A stretch of 64,000 nucleotides of DNA, taken from positions 310,001 to 374,000 of the forward strand of contig NC_016526.1 in assembly GCF_000236905.1 (NCBI RefSeq), in the 5' to 3' direction. The number at the start of each line of letters is the position of its first letter. Positions within the stretch are counted from its first letter, which is position 1. Under the pieces are notes generated by a model that had not been told where the DNA came from, did no database searches, and was given only the letters and a program-made list of their open reading frames with translations. The translations under genes were made by a program, and so were the position numbers. Positions 1 to 11,100 of this stretch are shown here, piece by piece. This stretch comes from Tetrapisispora phaffii CBS 4417 (lineage: Eukaryota > Ascomycota > Saccharomycetes > Saccharomycetales > Saccharomycetaceae).

Positions 1-68
1 AATTAGCATATTAGTTAACTGACTTTATATTCCCCTGAAACGTTCGATGCTATAAAAGTATTAAGCAT

Positions 69-623
69 TTAATAAGTTGTGACATTAACATACTGAGTCA
101 TGGTTACCGGAGATAGAGTAACATACTCGACAACTGGGGATAGAGTGACTGTTTGTGTGACATATTCTGTGCTTGGAACACAAACTGGAGAAACGTTGTC
201 ATTGTTGGCTGCAAAAGCGCTAGCTGCACTAGAGTCTAGGGTAATGTAGACAAATGTGGTGCTGGTGGAGGTAGTAGTGGTGTCTAATGAGCTGTTTTGT
301 TCAGTGTATTGCGATACAATTTTTTGTTCATTGCCAGCAGTGGTAGTAGTAGCAACAGCAACTGGAGTAGCAGTAGCAGAAACAGTATACCATTGGGTGG
401 AGTACACAGTGGAAGTAACATAGAAAGTAGTCGTGTCGTCCGAGTAAGTAGCAACAGAGGCACTAGAATCAACAGAGTATGTAACTAGATTGCTTGTTGG
501 AGATGCATTAGATGAAGAGAGTAGTAGATCAGTAGCGTCCAATGCTTGGACAGTACCATTGGTGTAAGCAGCGGAGCTGAATGAAAGTAAATGTAGAAAT
601 AGCACTAATATTAACGATTGCAT
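69..623 (-). CDS. SRL1/SVS1: secreted Ser/Thr-rich cell-wall mannoprotein, Srl1/Svs1 type
   Basis: The 184-residue protein starts with a hydrophobic signal peptide (residues 1-18, ending SFSSA), followed by a Ser/Thr-rich, probably heavily O-mannosylated body. The block YSDDTTTFYVTSTVYSTQWY in the first half and the C-terminal repeats around YVTLSPV/TQYVNVT match what I know of S. cerevisiae Srl1 and its duplicate Svs1, small wall mannoproteins linked to wall stability. There is no C-terminal hydrophobic tail, so a GPI anchor is unlikely. Neighbours agree: SVS1 lies next to BEM4 on chromosome XVI and SRL1 next to ENV9 on XV. Which of the two duplicates this is cannot be decided here. Confidence 0.85.
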   Translation of the reverse strand: MQSLILVLFLHLLSFSSAAYTNGTVQALDATDLLLSSSNASPTSNLVTYSVDSSASVATYSDDTTTFYVTSTVYSTQWYTVSATATPVAVATTTTAGNEQKIVSQYTEQNSSLDTTTTSTSTTFVYITLDSSAASAFAANNDNVSPVCVPSTEYVTQTVTLSPVVEYVTLSPVTMTQYVNVTTY

Positions 624-1518
624 GATATACAGATTTCAAATTGGGTTTAAAAAAGGAATGGACTGGTTTGAACAGAGAGGTTCTATAATTAGTTTCTTGT
701 TAAAAGGATAGCAAAAACTAATTTTAACCAAAATAACAATAAGTGACTATATATATATATATATAACTTATAAGAACTAAAGATTGAAAGACGCTCTAAG
801 AAATTCGCTAGTGAATACATGGTTTCTAAATTTATTTCATTGTTCTTCAAATATATATTATTCATTTTAGTTTATTTATTTATATATATATAATTATTTC
901 TTTAAGAGTGATTTATATCTCGATCTATGCCATATATATTGTTGAACGTTTTGAATTCTTGAAATAACATCCATGTCTTCGATTATGAGTTCATGAAAAG
1001 TTTGGCGTTTTCGTAACTTTTACATTTTTCATTCAGAGATCGACGCGCAGAACAGGAATTTGTGGAAACATTTTCGCGTTTGACCTCATCTCTCTATTTT
1101 GATATAAATAGTATTTACTTTGTCGATTAACTCAAAAGTAACAGAATAGACACTCCTATGAACGTGTTGGAACTTTTACAAAATTGGAAGTGGAAGATGA
1201 GATAAGTATATCATGGTTATGCAATACTTGCCATTTGATTTGAATTCAGTCGAATACATACTAAGGTATGGCTTGGCTTTTTTTGCAAGGATTACCTTTA
1301 CACAGATAGACTAAATAATAATGGATATGAAAAAATACTTGCTAACGGGCCTCAATGGTGTATATTTAAAAGTGTGTTTAAGTATTATAAGTCCTATGTC
1401 ATTTATTTTCGGTTTTTATTTTCGTTTCTATTTCAACTGAAATAGGGTCTTTTATTTTGCTTTATTATTGTTCTTGTTCATTGTAATGCAATGCCAATTG
1501 GTTGAGATGCAATTGGTT
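624..1518. other. intergenic, upstream of the SRL1/SVS1 homologue
   Basis: No gene is seen in these 895 bases. The stretch holds an AT dinucleotide run near 749-766 and several A/T-rich tracts. It lies between the start of the wall-protein gene and the end of BEM4, so it serves mainly as promoter of the former. A possible SBF site is listed separately. Confidence 0.6.
1072..1078 (-). promoter_or_regulatory. possible SBF (Swi4/Swi6) site
   Basis: TTTCGCG here reads CGCGAAA on the gene's strand, fitting the SCB consensus CRCGAAA, about 450 bases upstream of the SRL1/SVS1 start. The S. cerevisiae homologues are G1-expressed, which fits. A seven-base match can occur by chance. Confidence 0.3.
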
Positions 1519-3417
1519 TCAAAAGAATTGATGTGCATAGGTATTTAGTTCTGATTCTTCTTGGGTGAGAACTTCTTCTTTCTTAAGTAAATTGATTATT
1601 ATTCCAGAAATAAAAACACCGTTGTTGAATACACTTTTACTTATATCATCAGTATTGTGTTTTAAGGTCAGTAAGACTTTTAATATAGATGCTAATTGAT
1701 CTGGAAGTTGTGTGAAGAGTATGTTAGAAGAAATATTAGATGCATCAATATTCTTCAAATAAATACCTATTGTCTTGGTCAATTGAAATAATTGAGGTAG
1801 AGTTACAGAACTGGTTTGACCATTACCTTGAATATTATTATTCATCTCGTCATATTTAAATGCGGCCTTGAATAGGTCTTCTAGGATGTCAGTATCTATG
1901 GTAGTTCTGGAAACTAATAATTTATCTAGTAATAAGCATGGAACTAGACCTCCTGTGGCAATCACTATATCTAAAAACTTAGATGTATCTTCTGTTGTCA
2001 CCAATTTAGTGACAGTGGAACTAGGTAAAACCACAAGAAGTTTCGATAATAAATTGTTGATTTGATTTCCAAGATTCGCGAAATAACTTGTTTGATCTTG
2101 ACAGAATTGCAATGTGTTCACTAATGGTATCAAGTCTTCTACTGTCAGTAATATTGAGTTATTGATATTTAACAACTTTTTCACAAGTTCAAGAATACCT
2201 TGGAACTGTATGGGATCGTTTAATTTTCTTGAAATTAAGAATAACTTTTCAATTTGCACTGATTTCAAAAGTTCATTTGCATCATCTCTTGAATTAATGG
2301 AATTCGAAAGGATAATTGCCGCTGCTGAAATTTGATATGTTTGTTCTGAATGCAATAAAATTTTTAGGGCATCGGGTTGCTCATGTTTGTTGTCATGAGA
2401 TTTATTAGCAGATATGTGACCGATCGATGCCGATAATCTTCTCATTACGATCAACTTATTAGGAAATATCTTTTCATATAATACATCTAGAATATCAAAT
2501 AAATTTTTCTGAATGTTCAAAATTATGTCTTTATTTTCTTTGGGTATTTTTAATTCAAAAAAGCTTTCGCTGCTTACAATAGTTTCAAAACTTATGCAGA
2601 GATTCATTGTAATTTCGATACAAGGATCACTTTCGTCTTCTAGTTCTTCATTATTATGTTGATCTTTATTTAGTTCCATAACTTCATCGTCATCTTCTTT
2701 GGAGTCCTTATTCTCTATTTCTTTCGAAGCTCTCTTAATAAAAGTACTCATAAATAATAGGTCTGTGGGATGAATAGGAATGGAGTCTGTATCACTCTGT
2801 ATGAAATCATTGAAGAGTTCGGCTGCCATTACCACTGAATCAATTTCTTCGAGAAATACATGCTCTCTCATCTTTAAAAATGACAAAAGTTTACCTCTTA
2901 AATTGCTAGAGAACTTTTTTGTATATTGTTCATTATCGATGCATAAGTTTCTAATTAATACAATTGACCTCAGTTGCAATGTCGATAAGATTGAGCCATC
3001 AACATTGTCACCAGGTAGCTCGTTAATGTTTAGTAGTCTGCTAATAAAATAATCTAGTAGCAAATTCTTTTTGGAAATATCATCATGAATTAATATATTT
3101 CTATTGCTATCGTTATCTATTAAACTGTTTGCTACAGATCTGATAAGCTCAGACGATAACTTAAACCACGAAATTTTGTTATAGATGTTATCATTGTGGA
3201 AACAAATATCTAAAATATTCTCTAGAACTCTTAAAAGATTACTTAGCAGCCCAGTTTGTCCAACAATGTTTCTGTTATTTGGAGCACGTAATGACACAGC
3301 CAACTGATCTAATACAGTAAGATAACTTTCTAAATAAACATCTTGTAAGGGAATTGAAGATACTGGGTTGGCATTAATTATAGGTTGTAAACCAAATAAT
3401 ATCGATTCGTAATCCAT
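1519..3417 (-). CDS. BEM4: Bem4-like polarity and bud-emergence protein
   Basis: Bem4 binds Rho-type GTPases including Cdc42 and supports polarity and MAPK signalling in S. cerevisiae. This frame gives 632 residues when started at the Met of MDYESILFGLQ, against 633 in S. cerevisiae. A longer start 30 codons upstream is possible but adds a hydrophobic, non-conserved leader, so I reject it. The protein is almost entirely helical, leucine- and asparagine-rich, like the armadillo-type fold assigned to Bem4, with an acidic insert (KEDDDEVMEL) near residue 250. Identification rests on length, general character and position: it sits beside the SVS1/SRL1 homologue and upstream of CDC60, as YPL161C does. 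Confidence 0.85.
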   Translation of the reverse strand: MDYESILFGLQPIINANPVSSIPLQDVYLESYLTVLDQLAVSLRAPNNRNIVGQTGLLSNLLRVLENILDICFHNDNIYNKISWFKLSSELIRSVANSLIDNDSNRNILIHDDISKKNLLLDYFISRLLNINELPGDNVDGSILSTLQLRSIVLIRNLCIDNEQYTKKFSSNLRGKLLSFLKMREHVFLEEIDSVVMAAELFNDFIQSDTDSIPIHPTDLLFMSTFIKRASKEIENKDSKEDDDEVMELNKDQHNNEELEDESDPCIEITMNLCISFETIVSSESFFELKIPKENKDIILNIQKNLFDILDVLYEKIFPNKLIVMRRLSASIGHISANKSHDNKHEQPDALKILLHSEQTYQISAAAIILSNSINSRDDANELLKSVQIEKLFLISRKLNDPIQFQGILELVKKLLNINNSILLTVEDLIPLVNTLQFCQDQTSYFANLGNQINNLLSKLLVVLPSSTVTKLVTTEDTSKFLDIVIATGGLVPCLLLDKLLVSRTTIDTDILEDLFKAAFKYDEMNNNIQGNGQTSSVTLPQLFQLTKTIGIYLKNIDASNISSNILFTQLPDQLASILKVLLTLKHNTDDISKSVFNNGVFISGIIINLLKKEEVLTQEESELNTYAHQFF

Positions 3418-4188
3418 ACCTAAAAATTTAAATATGTTGGTTACAATTGTCTCTGAATACCAAAAGTTAAACCTACCTATAACCAATTTGAAATAAAGCA
3501 AAGACAAATTACAAAATAAACTGTATGCAGCTCTTATATATGACTCGTAGTCTTATGAACCTTGGTTTCTACAAAGATAAATACACTATATATATAATTA
3601 TCGATTACTAATTGAAATATTGTTACATGTCGAAAATTGCAGACCTTCTTATTTCGTAAACCACCACATCAGCTTACTAATAACGTTTGATATTGACATC
3701 TCTAACAGTTTCAGAATATGGCATTACAAATTCAGACGTTGTCTATACATGTTGTAAAGAAAATGAATATTCATTATGTTACAATGGTTTAAGTTCCGTC
3801 GCAGCGTTTAATTTTCCAAAATATTCATTCTCTCATTGACTGACCTTGCAATTGTAGAAAATATCAATCTGAAACCTTGTATGCTGAAAAAAGTAAACTT
3901 TGATTATCGATGTTTAAGATGATAGATAAGTTGATACGTTTGTTGCATTGAGTACTTTCATTTGCCTGTATGCATTGAAAATTGACGTTCTGTGTGCATA
4001 GACCATTCATCTAAGTAAAGAAACAAGATAATCATAATACATAAAAAATTTTCTTTAGACCGATATTGATATTAAAAGGATATTTGGAAGATTTATTTTA
4101 TCTTTAATAATCTAACTAATTGAATCAACTCTTCAAGAGATACAGTCATTGAAAGTTAGCTTTAATATTACAAGTTTAGCAATTAGCA
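3418..4188. other. divergent promoter region BEM4/ENV9
   Basis: These 771 bases separate two divergent genes. They are A/T-rich with a short TATATATA tract near 3588. I see no further gene, RNA or repeat. Confidence 0.6.
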
Positions 4189-5163
4189 ATGTTTGATGTT
4201 GATACTTTACCATATTATAACCCCAGCATAGAGAGGAAAATCGCTATCATTACAGGTGGGAACAGTGGTATCGGATGGTATACCGTGTTACATCTATACA
4301 TGCATGGTTTTACGGTGTATATATTTGGAAGAAATTCCGTGAGAGTTAATAAAGCTATTGATAAAATTATTAGGGAAGCTAAGCATCGTTATGAAACTTG
4401 TAAAGATCCATATTTAAAAAGTATAATACATATGGGAGATATAATATATCTTCACATGGATTTATCTGACTTGCACTCTGTCGATAAAGCAGCAAAAAAG
4501 TTTTTGAAATTAGAAACAAAACTAGATGTGTTAATCAACAATGCGGCAGTGATGGCATTGCCATATGAGATTACTGAGGATGGATTTGAGATTCAATTAC
4601 AGACAAACTATATTTCACCATTTTTATTAAGTGTGAAGCTGTTACCACTTTTGCAGATTGCGAAAGGGAGGATGATATCCTTATCATCCATAGGTCACAA
4701 CTTAGAACAAATGCATTTTAAATTAAATCAATCGTTTGATTATAAACCTAATATGATATTCACGTGGTTTAGATATGCAGTTGCAAAGACTGCTGTAATA
4801 CAATTTACCAAGATGTTATCAATTAAATACCCTGACGTGTTATGTTTGTCGGTTCATCCGGGATTAGTTATGAATACGAATCTATTTAGTTATTGGACTA
4901 GACTTCCGATTGTAGGTATATTTTTTTGGATGCTATTTCAATTGGTAGGCTTTTTTTTCGGGGTTTCTAATGAAGAGGGATCTATTTCGACTTTATATTG
5001 TGCATTATCTGAAGATTTAAGTCTCGATAATGATAATGGTAAATATTTCACCACAGGGGGTGTGGAATCCACTCCAAGTCGCATTGCAAACAATTTAGAC
5101 AATGCGGCCTCGACATGGATCTGGACAATACATAGGTTGAGAGAACGAGGGTTTGAAGTATGA
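4189..5163 (+). CDS. ENV9: short-chain dehydrogenase/reductase, Env9-like
   Basis: A 324-residue classical SDR. The nucleotide-binding motif TGGNSGIG is at 22-29, NNAA at 117-120, catalytic serines at 164-167 (SLSS), and the YxxxK pair as YAVAK at 196-200, followed by HPGLV near 223. All catalytic residues are present, so it should be an active NAD(P)-dependent oxidoreductase. A hydrophobic stretch near residues 244-262 ([18 protein letters not shown]) suggests membrane or lipid-droplet association, which is known for S. cerevisiae Env9 (330 residues). In S. cerevisiae ENV9 (YOR246C) is divergent from SRL1; here BEM4 lies between them, as expected for a merge of the two duplicated tracks. Confidence 0.85.
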   Translation: MFDVDTLPYYNPSIERKIAIITGGNSGIGWYTVLHLYMHGFTVYIFGRNSVRVNKAIDKIIREAKHRYETCKDPYLKSIIHMGDIIYLHMDLSDLHSVDKAAKKFLKLETKLDVLINNAAVMALPYEITEDGFEIQLQTNYISPFLLSVKLLPLLQIAKGRMISLSSIGHNLEQMHFKLNQSFDYKPNMIFTWFRYAVAKTAVIQFTKMLSIKYPDVLCLSVHPGLVMNTNLFSYWTRLPIVGIFFWMLFQLVGFFFGVSNEEGSISTLYCALSEDLSLDNDNGKYFTTGGVESTPSRIANNLDNAASTWIWTIHRLRERGFEV

Positions 5164-6293
5164 CAAGAACCGAAACAGTTACAATCTGCATGGAATATTT
5201 ACATATTTCCGAATTTAAATGGCATGAAAAGAATCACAGTTAGAGAAATTAATCATTGATGCATCCCACAGAGATCATAGAGAGAGCAAAACTCAACTAT
5301 TAAGGTAATTATATAGCATTAGCAAGAATATGACGTTACAATAACAAAATTAAAATGTTCCATTATATAGAGGGCAAATTGTTTACATAAGTAGTATCTT
5401 AGACACGTTAGCTCATGATTAGAATTTTTGAATAGCTCTTTTAAGTGTTTATAAATGATTGCGCTGTGTTATGAATTTTGTATGCATTTTCAATTGTACT
5501 ATCTGAACACCACTGTCGTATATAAACTTGAACTGCCCTGTCATCAATTCATTTATTTCCCTTCTTTAAAGTCTTAGCATTACCAGCAACACCAAACCTC
5601 ATCGCGACCCCTCTCTCCTGCCCGCTAGCGGCCCGCTAACAGCGTGGTCGAACAACTTCCTCTCTAACCATTCCTGCCTAAACTGAAACCCATCCTGCCT
5701 GCCACGAAAATTTCCAGCCTAACAATCGATTTACTCCTAGACAGAACCACGTCTTTCTCCAGGCGCTTCCCATCATCCTTACTGCCATCCTCACCGCCTA
5801 ATGAGCCTACTGCGCACCAATCTCCTTTACGGCTGCATTTTCAAGAAGAAAAAAAAATTTCAAAGAAGAAACAATAGCCAACTAAGAAGTTTCACCATAC
5901 CCAATGCTGTAATTTAGTTTAATTGTACTGATGAATGCTGTTCCATAGTGAAGAGCAATGGATGGTGGTGAGAGAGTTGTTATTATTTTAGTAAATCAGA
6001 TAGGTTCCCGAGAAATGTTAACGTTCATCCTTTCTTCTTAATTACTATCTTCTGTTATTTAATGCTTGTATGTAAAGACAGAGCACAGAGACAGAAATTG
6101 TACCACGAAAGTAGATCTAGATATTCTTAACAAAAATTCCAAACTGTTATATTACTCAATTTAAATTCTATTCTTTCCATCAATATTGGATTTTTGGTTA
6201 TATATAATTATATTTAAGTGTTGTTCGGTTTAGTTTATTATTATAGTTCACTTATTCTCAATTCTCAAGATAAACAACAATCGGGAACGAAAA
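5164..6293. other. intergenic ENV9-CDC60 with a C-rich island
   Basis: No convincing gene occurs in these 1130 bases. A TATATAAA element near 5519 is followed by a C-rich island at about 5581-5820 (by hand count 96 C and 33 G in 240), very unlike the A/T-rich surroundings. The largest open frame inside is 38 codons (5801-5917). The rest, up to the CDC60 start, is a normal A/T-rich promoter. Confidence 0.5.
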
Positions 6294-9200
6294 ATGTCAG
6301 CTGTTACTGAATCTAAAGGTTTAGTACTAGAGAACACATCTCGTAGAGATGCTCTAATTGCCATTGAAAAGAAATACCAAAAATTATGGTCTGAGGAACA
6401 TCAATTTGAAATCGACGCTCCAAGCATCGATGACGTTCCAATCACTATGGACTCTGAGGAATTACATAAAAAGTATCCAAAATTCATGTCATCTATGGCT
6501 TATCCATACATGAACGGTGTCTTGCATGCTGGTCATTGTTTCACTTTATCTAAAGTCGAATTTTCAGTTGGTTTTGAAAGAATGAACGGTAAGAGAGCTT
6601 TATTCCCATTGGGATTCCATTGTACTGGTATGCCAATTCTAGCTTGTGCTGACAAATTGAAGAGAGAAGCTGAAATATTTGGTAGTGATTATTTGAATGT
6701 CCCTGCTGAAGAAGACGAAGAAGTCGAAGAAGCTCCAAAGAAACAGGTTTCCGAAGATGTCACTAAATTCAAAGCCACCAAGTCCAAGGCACAAGCTAAG
6801 AAGGGTCGTGGTAAGTACCAATTTGAAATTATGCTACAGTTAGGTATTGCAAGAGAAGATATCAAGAAGTTTGCTGATTCTAAGTACTGGTTAGACTACT
6901 TCCCACCTTTATGTCAACAAGACTGTTCCGATCTAGGTGCACGTATCGATTGGAGACGTTCTTATATCACAACTGACCGCAACCCATACTACGATGCTTT
7001 CATCAGATGGCAAATGAATAAATTAAAGGAACACGGAAAAATTAAATTTGGTGAACGTAACACTATTTATTCAGAAAAAGATGGTCAACCATGTATGGAT
7101 CACGATAGACAAACAGGTGAAGGTGTTACTCCACAAGAATATGTCGCTGTTAAGATAGCGGTTACTGAATTTTCACCAGAAGCTCAAAAGGCCATCGATT
7201 CCGCTGGTGATAAACTTGATAAATCAAAGAAATTTTATTTCATTGCAGCTACTTTAAGACCAGAAACAATGTATGGTCAAACATGTTGCTTTGTTTCTCC
7301 AAAAATCGATTACGGTATCTGTGATGCTGGTGATTCTTACTACATTACTACTGAAAGAGCGTTCAAGAACATGTCTTACCAAAAATTAACCCCAACCAGA
7401 GGCTCTTATAAACCAGTTTTATTCGTCAATGGTCAAGCATTCATTGGTTCTAAGATTCATGCCCCAATTTCTGTTTACCCTGAAATTAGAATCCTACCTA
7501 TGAATACCGTAATTGCTACTAAAGGTACCGGTGTTGTCACTTGTGTTCCATCCAACTCTCCAGATGATTACATCACAATGAAGGAATTACAAAACAAACC
7601 CGAATATTATGGTATTGACCCAGAATGGGTGAACTTTGAACCACTCCCAATTATCAAAACAGAAAAGTATGGTGACTTTACAGCTCAAGCTCTAGTTGAA
7701 GAAAAGAAAATCCAATCTCCAAAGGATATCAATGCCTTAGCAGAAGCTAAAAAATTGGCTTACAAAGAAGATTTCTACAGCGGTATTATGACCTTCGGTA
7801 AGTACACCGGTGAAAAGGTTGAAGTCGCTAAGGACAAGGTCAAGAATGATATGATCACAGAAGGTGTTGCTTTTGTTTACAACGAACCTGAAAGTCAAGT
7901 CGTTTCCCGTTCCGGTGACGAGTGTATTGTTTCATTAGAGGACCAATGGTATCTAGATTATGGTGAGGAATCCTGGAGAAAGTTGGCTGAAGAATGTCTA
8001 CAAGACATGCAATGTTTCTCTCCAGAAGTTAAGAATGCCTTTGAAGGTGTTTTAGACTGGTTAAAGAATTGGGCTGTTTCCCGTACTTATGGTTTAGGTT
8101 CGAAATTACCATGGGATCCTAAATATCTAGTTGAATCGTTATCTGATTCTACAATATACCAATCTTTCTATACTATTGCCCATTTACTATTTAGTGATTT
8201 CTATGGTGCAGAAGTCGGTCCATTGGGTATCAAACCAGAACAAATGACTGATGAAGTTTTTGATTACATTTTCCAACACACTGATGACATTGAAAGCAAT
8301 ATTCCAATCAGATCTTTACAAACTCTAAGAAGAGAGTTTGAATATTTCTACCCATTAGATGTATCCATTTCTGGTAAAGATTTAATTCCAAATCATTTGA
8401 CTTTCTTCATTTATACTCATGTTGCATTATTCCCAAAGAAGTTTTGGCCAAAGGGTATCAGAGCCAATGGTCATTTGATGTTAAACACTGCTAAGATGTC
8501 TAAATCTACTGGTAATTTCATGACATTAGAACAATTAGTAGAAAAGTATGGTGCTGATGCTTCTCGTATTGCTCTAGCAGATGCTGGTGATACTATTGAG
8601 GATGCTAATCTTGATGAATCTAACGCTAATGCCGCAATTTTAAGATTATTTAACTTAAAGGAATGGGCCGAAGAAATGATTAAAAATATAGATTCTCTAA
8701 GATCTGGTCCAATTACTGAAGTATTTGATATTGCATTTGAAAATGAAATGAATTCCTTAGTTGAAAAGACTTATGAACAATATACTTTAACAAATTATAA
8801 GAATGCATTGAAATATGGTCTATTTGATTTCCAAGCTTCGAGAGATTACTATCGTGACTCTGGTGAGACTATGCATAAAGATTTGGTTCTACGTTATATT
8901 GAAACTCAAGCTTTGTTATTAGCTCCAGTGACTCCACATTTCTCTGATTTCATTTATCGTGAATTGTTAAAGAAGGAAGGTTCTGTTCAAAATGCTAAGT
9001 TTCCACGTGCTACAAAACCTGTTGACCAAGCTATCTCTGCTTCATTAGAATACATCAGAGATTTACAAAGAAGTATTAGAGAAGCTGAAGGTCAGGGTAT
9101 GAAGAAAAAGAAGGGCAAACCTGCCGATTTAGATTCCTCCAAACCAGCTAGATTAACATTATTAATTTCTGAAAATTTCCCAGAATGGCAAAATGCTGTT

Positions 9201-9584
9201 ATTGAGGTTGTCAGGGAATTATTTGAATCTCAATCCTTAAATGATAATAAGAAGGTTAAAGAGAAGGTTGAACCAAAAGAAATGAAACGTGCCATGCCTT
9301 TCATCTCTTTGTTGAAACAACGTTTGGCTAATGAATCTGCTGACAGTGTGTTCAATAGAGAATTATTATTTAATGAAGTTGAAATTATCAAGGGTGCTTT
9401 ACCTAACATACAAAAGGCTACACAATCTGTTTCCGTAGAAGAAGTAAAGATTCTTTCATTCCCACAAGGTGCCAAGGTTGGTAAGAATGTAATTACAGGT
9501 GAAGAAGAAGAGTTACCAAACTTTGCTAGAATAATTGACAATGCTGTACCAGGTACACCAGGTGTTATTTTACAAAATTTATAA
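6294..9584 (+). CDS. CDC60: cytosolic leucyl-tRNA synthetase
   Basis: This class I aminoacyl-tRNA synthetase charges tRNA-Leu in the cytosol. The 1096 residues compare with 1090 in S. cerevisiae Cdc60. The HIGH motif appears as PYMNGVLHAGH (71-81) and the KMSKS loop as KMSKS at 734-738. Between them lies the large CP1 editing domain, with TLRPETMYGQT and GTGVVTCVPSNSPDD typical of leucine enzymes. A charged insert (around residues 138-174) resembles the eukaryotic-type insert, and the C-terminal part carries a lysine-rich segment (GMKKKKGKPAD). There is no mitochondrial presequence; the mitochondrial enzyme is a different gene. Codon choice is strongly biased, as expected for a highly expressed gene. 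Position next to PET20 matches YPL160W. Confidence 0.97.
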   Translation: MSAVTESKGLVLENTSRRDALIAIEKKYQKLWSEEHQFEIDAPSIDDVPITMDSEELHKKYPKFMSSMAYPYMNGVLHAGHCFTLSKVEFSVGFERMNGKRALFPLGFHCTGMPILACADKLKREAEIFGSDYLNVPAEEDEEVEEAPKKQVSEDVTKFKATKSKAQAKKGRGKYQFEIMLQLGIAREDIKKFADSKYWLDYFPPLCQQDCSDLGARIDWRRSYITTDRNPYYDAFIRWQMNKLKEHGKIKFGERNTIYSEKDGQPCMDHDRQTGEGVTPQEYVAVKIAVTEFSPEAQKAIDSAGDKLDKSKKFYFIAATLRPETMYGQTCCFVSPKIDYGICDAGDSYYITTERAFKNMSYQKLTPTRGSYKPVLFVNGQAFIGSKIHAPISVYPEIRILPMNTVIATKGTGVVTCVPSNSPDDYITMKELQNKPEYYGIDPEWVNFEPLPIIKTEKYGDFTAQALVEEKKIQSPKDINALAEAKKLAYKEDFYSGIMTFGKYTGEKVEVAKDKVKNDMITEGVAFVYNEPESQVVSRSGDECIVSLEDQWYLDYGEESWRKLAEECLQDMQCFSPEVKNAFEGVLDWLKNWAVSRTYGLGSKLPWDPKYLVESLSDSTIYQSFYTIAHLLFSDFYGAEVGPLGIKPEQMTDEVFDYIFQHTDDIESNIPIRSLQTLRREFEYFYPLDVSISGKDLIPNHLTFFIYTHVALFPKKFWPKGIRANGHLMLNTAKMSKSTGNFMTLEQLVEKYGADASRIALADAGDTIEDANLDESNANAAILRLFNLKEWAEEMIKNIDSLRSGPITEVFDIAFENEMNSLVEKTYEQYTLTNYKNALKYGLFDFQASRDYYRDSGETMHKDLVLRYIETQALLLAPVTPHFSDFIYRELLKKEGSVQNAKFPRATKPVDQAISASLEYIRDLQRSIREAEGQGMKKKKGKPADLDSSKPARLTLLISENFPEWQNAVIEVVRELFESQSLNDNKKVKEKVEPKEMKRAMPFISLLKQRLANESADSVFNRELLFNEVEIIKGALPNIQKATQSVSVEEVKILSFPQGAKVGKNVITGEEEELPNFARIIDNAVPGTPGVILQNL

Positions 9585-9948
9585 AAATAGATATGTAACT
9601 CGATTATTAAATTATTTCTAACTGTACTTTCATAATTATAATAGAATAAAGATTTCCATACATAAAACTGGTAAATAAATATAAGTAACATGTAGTTTAT
9701 TCGAATCTTTAGAAAAAAATATGATATTTTGTCTAAAAAATTTCGATATCTATTAAAATTTTCTAACATGTGCATAATATATAAGGTACTAAGTAGGTTG
9801 TAATTCTATAAAACCTAATACCTGTACTATATAAGTAATTTATATTATCCTCAGTGAGAATAATGCAAATAAAGAAACTTGTGTGAATATAAAGGTGTTC
9901 ATAATTTCTGGGTAGAAAAAAATAATGCTTCATAAAAATAACCAGTAT
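9585..9948. other. convergent 3' region CDC60/PET20
   Basis: These 364 A/T-rich bases hold the 3' ends of two convergent genes. I see nothing else. Confidence 0.6.
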
Positions 9949-10725
9949 TTAATGATTTCTTATTTTCTTTGCAACAAAATTGAAAGAACGTCTCCTCCTT
10001 CTATGGCCAGCTCTTCTGTTTCTAGTTCCAGAATTTCTTACATGTTGATCTTGGACTTTAATGTTCATTTCATGTATGTCGGTGATATTCTCCGAGAAGT
10101 CAACAGTTTGTTTAATTTGTGGTGGATGAAAACATTTCAGATTATCAAGTACTGATTTTGGAATATTATCCCATTCTTTGTATAACTCTGAACCGGTAGC
10201 TGAGAATAACCAAGGAGTTGATACTTTTAAATTTTTTTTAACTATATCCATAGATAATGAAATTTCATAGCAAGTGCAAGGATTTTCTTGTTCACTAGCT
10301 AATTGGTTTACATCAATGGACAATGGACGGTAACCAGAGTAAAATAAATCAGTGTTGAATTCACTGGAATGCAAATGATGTGTCGTTGGAGCTTTTGGTA
10401 AAGAAGAGTAATCAAATTTAATTTGTTTAGCTTCTGCAGTCGTTGTAGAAGTTGGATGTAATAATGGTAAAGTAGGGTATTTATTATGAATGAGATGACT
10501 TTGAAATTTCTCAGTATGACAAATACTTCTATCACTTCTATTAATTGAATTTTTCAAATTTTTGAATTTTTTTGGTTGATTGTTAAATTTGTTTCCATTT
10601 TGTAAAGCAACTTGAACGTTATAAAAAGAATATGAAGATTGTGAACGTATAGATACGCCAGTTTTCCGTGTGGAAACCTTTTGTAATAACTTTGAAGTTG
10701 GATGTGTTCTAAACATAGTGAACAA
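9949..10725 (-). CDS. PET20: Pet20-family mitochondrial protein
   Basis: Pet20 is a mitochondrial protein needed for respiratory growth under some conditions in S. cerevisiae; its relative Sue1 is tied to degradation of unstable cytochrome c. The 258 residues match the 253 of S. cerevisiae. The N-terminus (MFTMFRTHPTSKLLQKVSTRK) is basic and free of acidic residues, as in mitochondrial presequences. The second half carries the family block: GYRPL at 131-135 and PWLFSATG at 171-178 followed by YKEWDNIPK. The C-terminus is very basic (RNRRAGHRRRRRSF). Location between CDC60 and AIM44 is the same as YPL159C. Confidence 0.85.
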   Translation of the reverse strand: MFTMFRTHPTSKLLQKVSTRKTGVSIRSQSSYSFYNVQVALQNGNKFNNQPKKFKNLKNSINRSDRSICHTEKFQSHLIHNKYPTLPLLHPTSTTTAEAKQIKFDYSSLPKAPTTHHLHSSEFNTDLFYSGYRPLSIDVNQLASEQENPCTCYEISLSMDIVKKNLKVSTPWLFSATGSELYKEWDNIPKSVLDNLKCFHPPQIKQTVDFSENITDIHEMNIKVQDQHVRNSGTRNRRAGHRRRRRSFNFVAKKIRNH

Positions 10726-10997
10726 CTGTTTGTAATAAATAAATAAATAAATAATTGGATGAATAAATATGGAAGAAATTGGTTTCTCTCTTGCTAAGGT
10801 TGAGATTGTTATTTTTGAATATATTTCAGGTTAAATTGTAGAACTTTGGACTTTGGTGCTTTTAAACATAAATTTTTTGCCTCTACGCTTGAAAATATGT
10901 TATCAAGGTGAATGGTTGGTGGTAAGGTTTATCGAAGAGTTTCATAACAAACAAACATAAACGTAACTTCCATGTTTAAGAGTTTGATATATTTCAA

Positions 10998-11001
<4 letters not shown>

Positions 11002-11029
<28 letters not shown>
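11002..11029. repeat. TA dinucleotide microsatellite beside the gap
   Basis: An uninterrupted (TA)14 tract ends six bases before the run of N. Such tracts often break assemblies, which probably explains the gap. Confidence 0.9.
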
Positions 11030-11032
<3 letters not shown>

Positions 11033-11034
11033 AA

Positions 11035-11100
11035 NNNNNNNNNNNNNNNNNNNNNNNNNNNNNNNNNNNNNNNNNNNNNNNNNNNNNNNNNNNNNNNNNN
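11035..11100. other. assembly gap (66 N)
   Basis: Sixty-six consecutive undetermined bases. The length is probably a placeholder or estimate. Confidence 0.98.
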
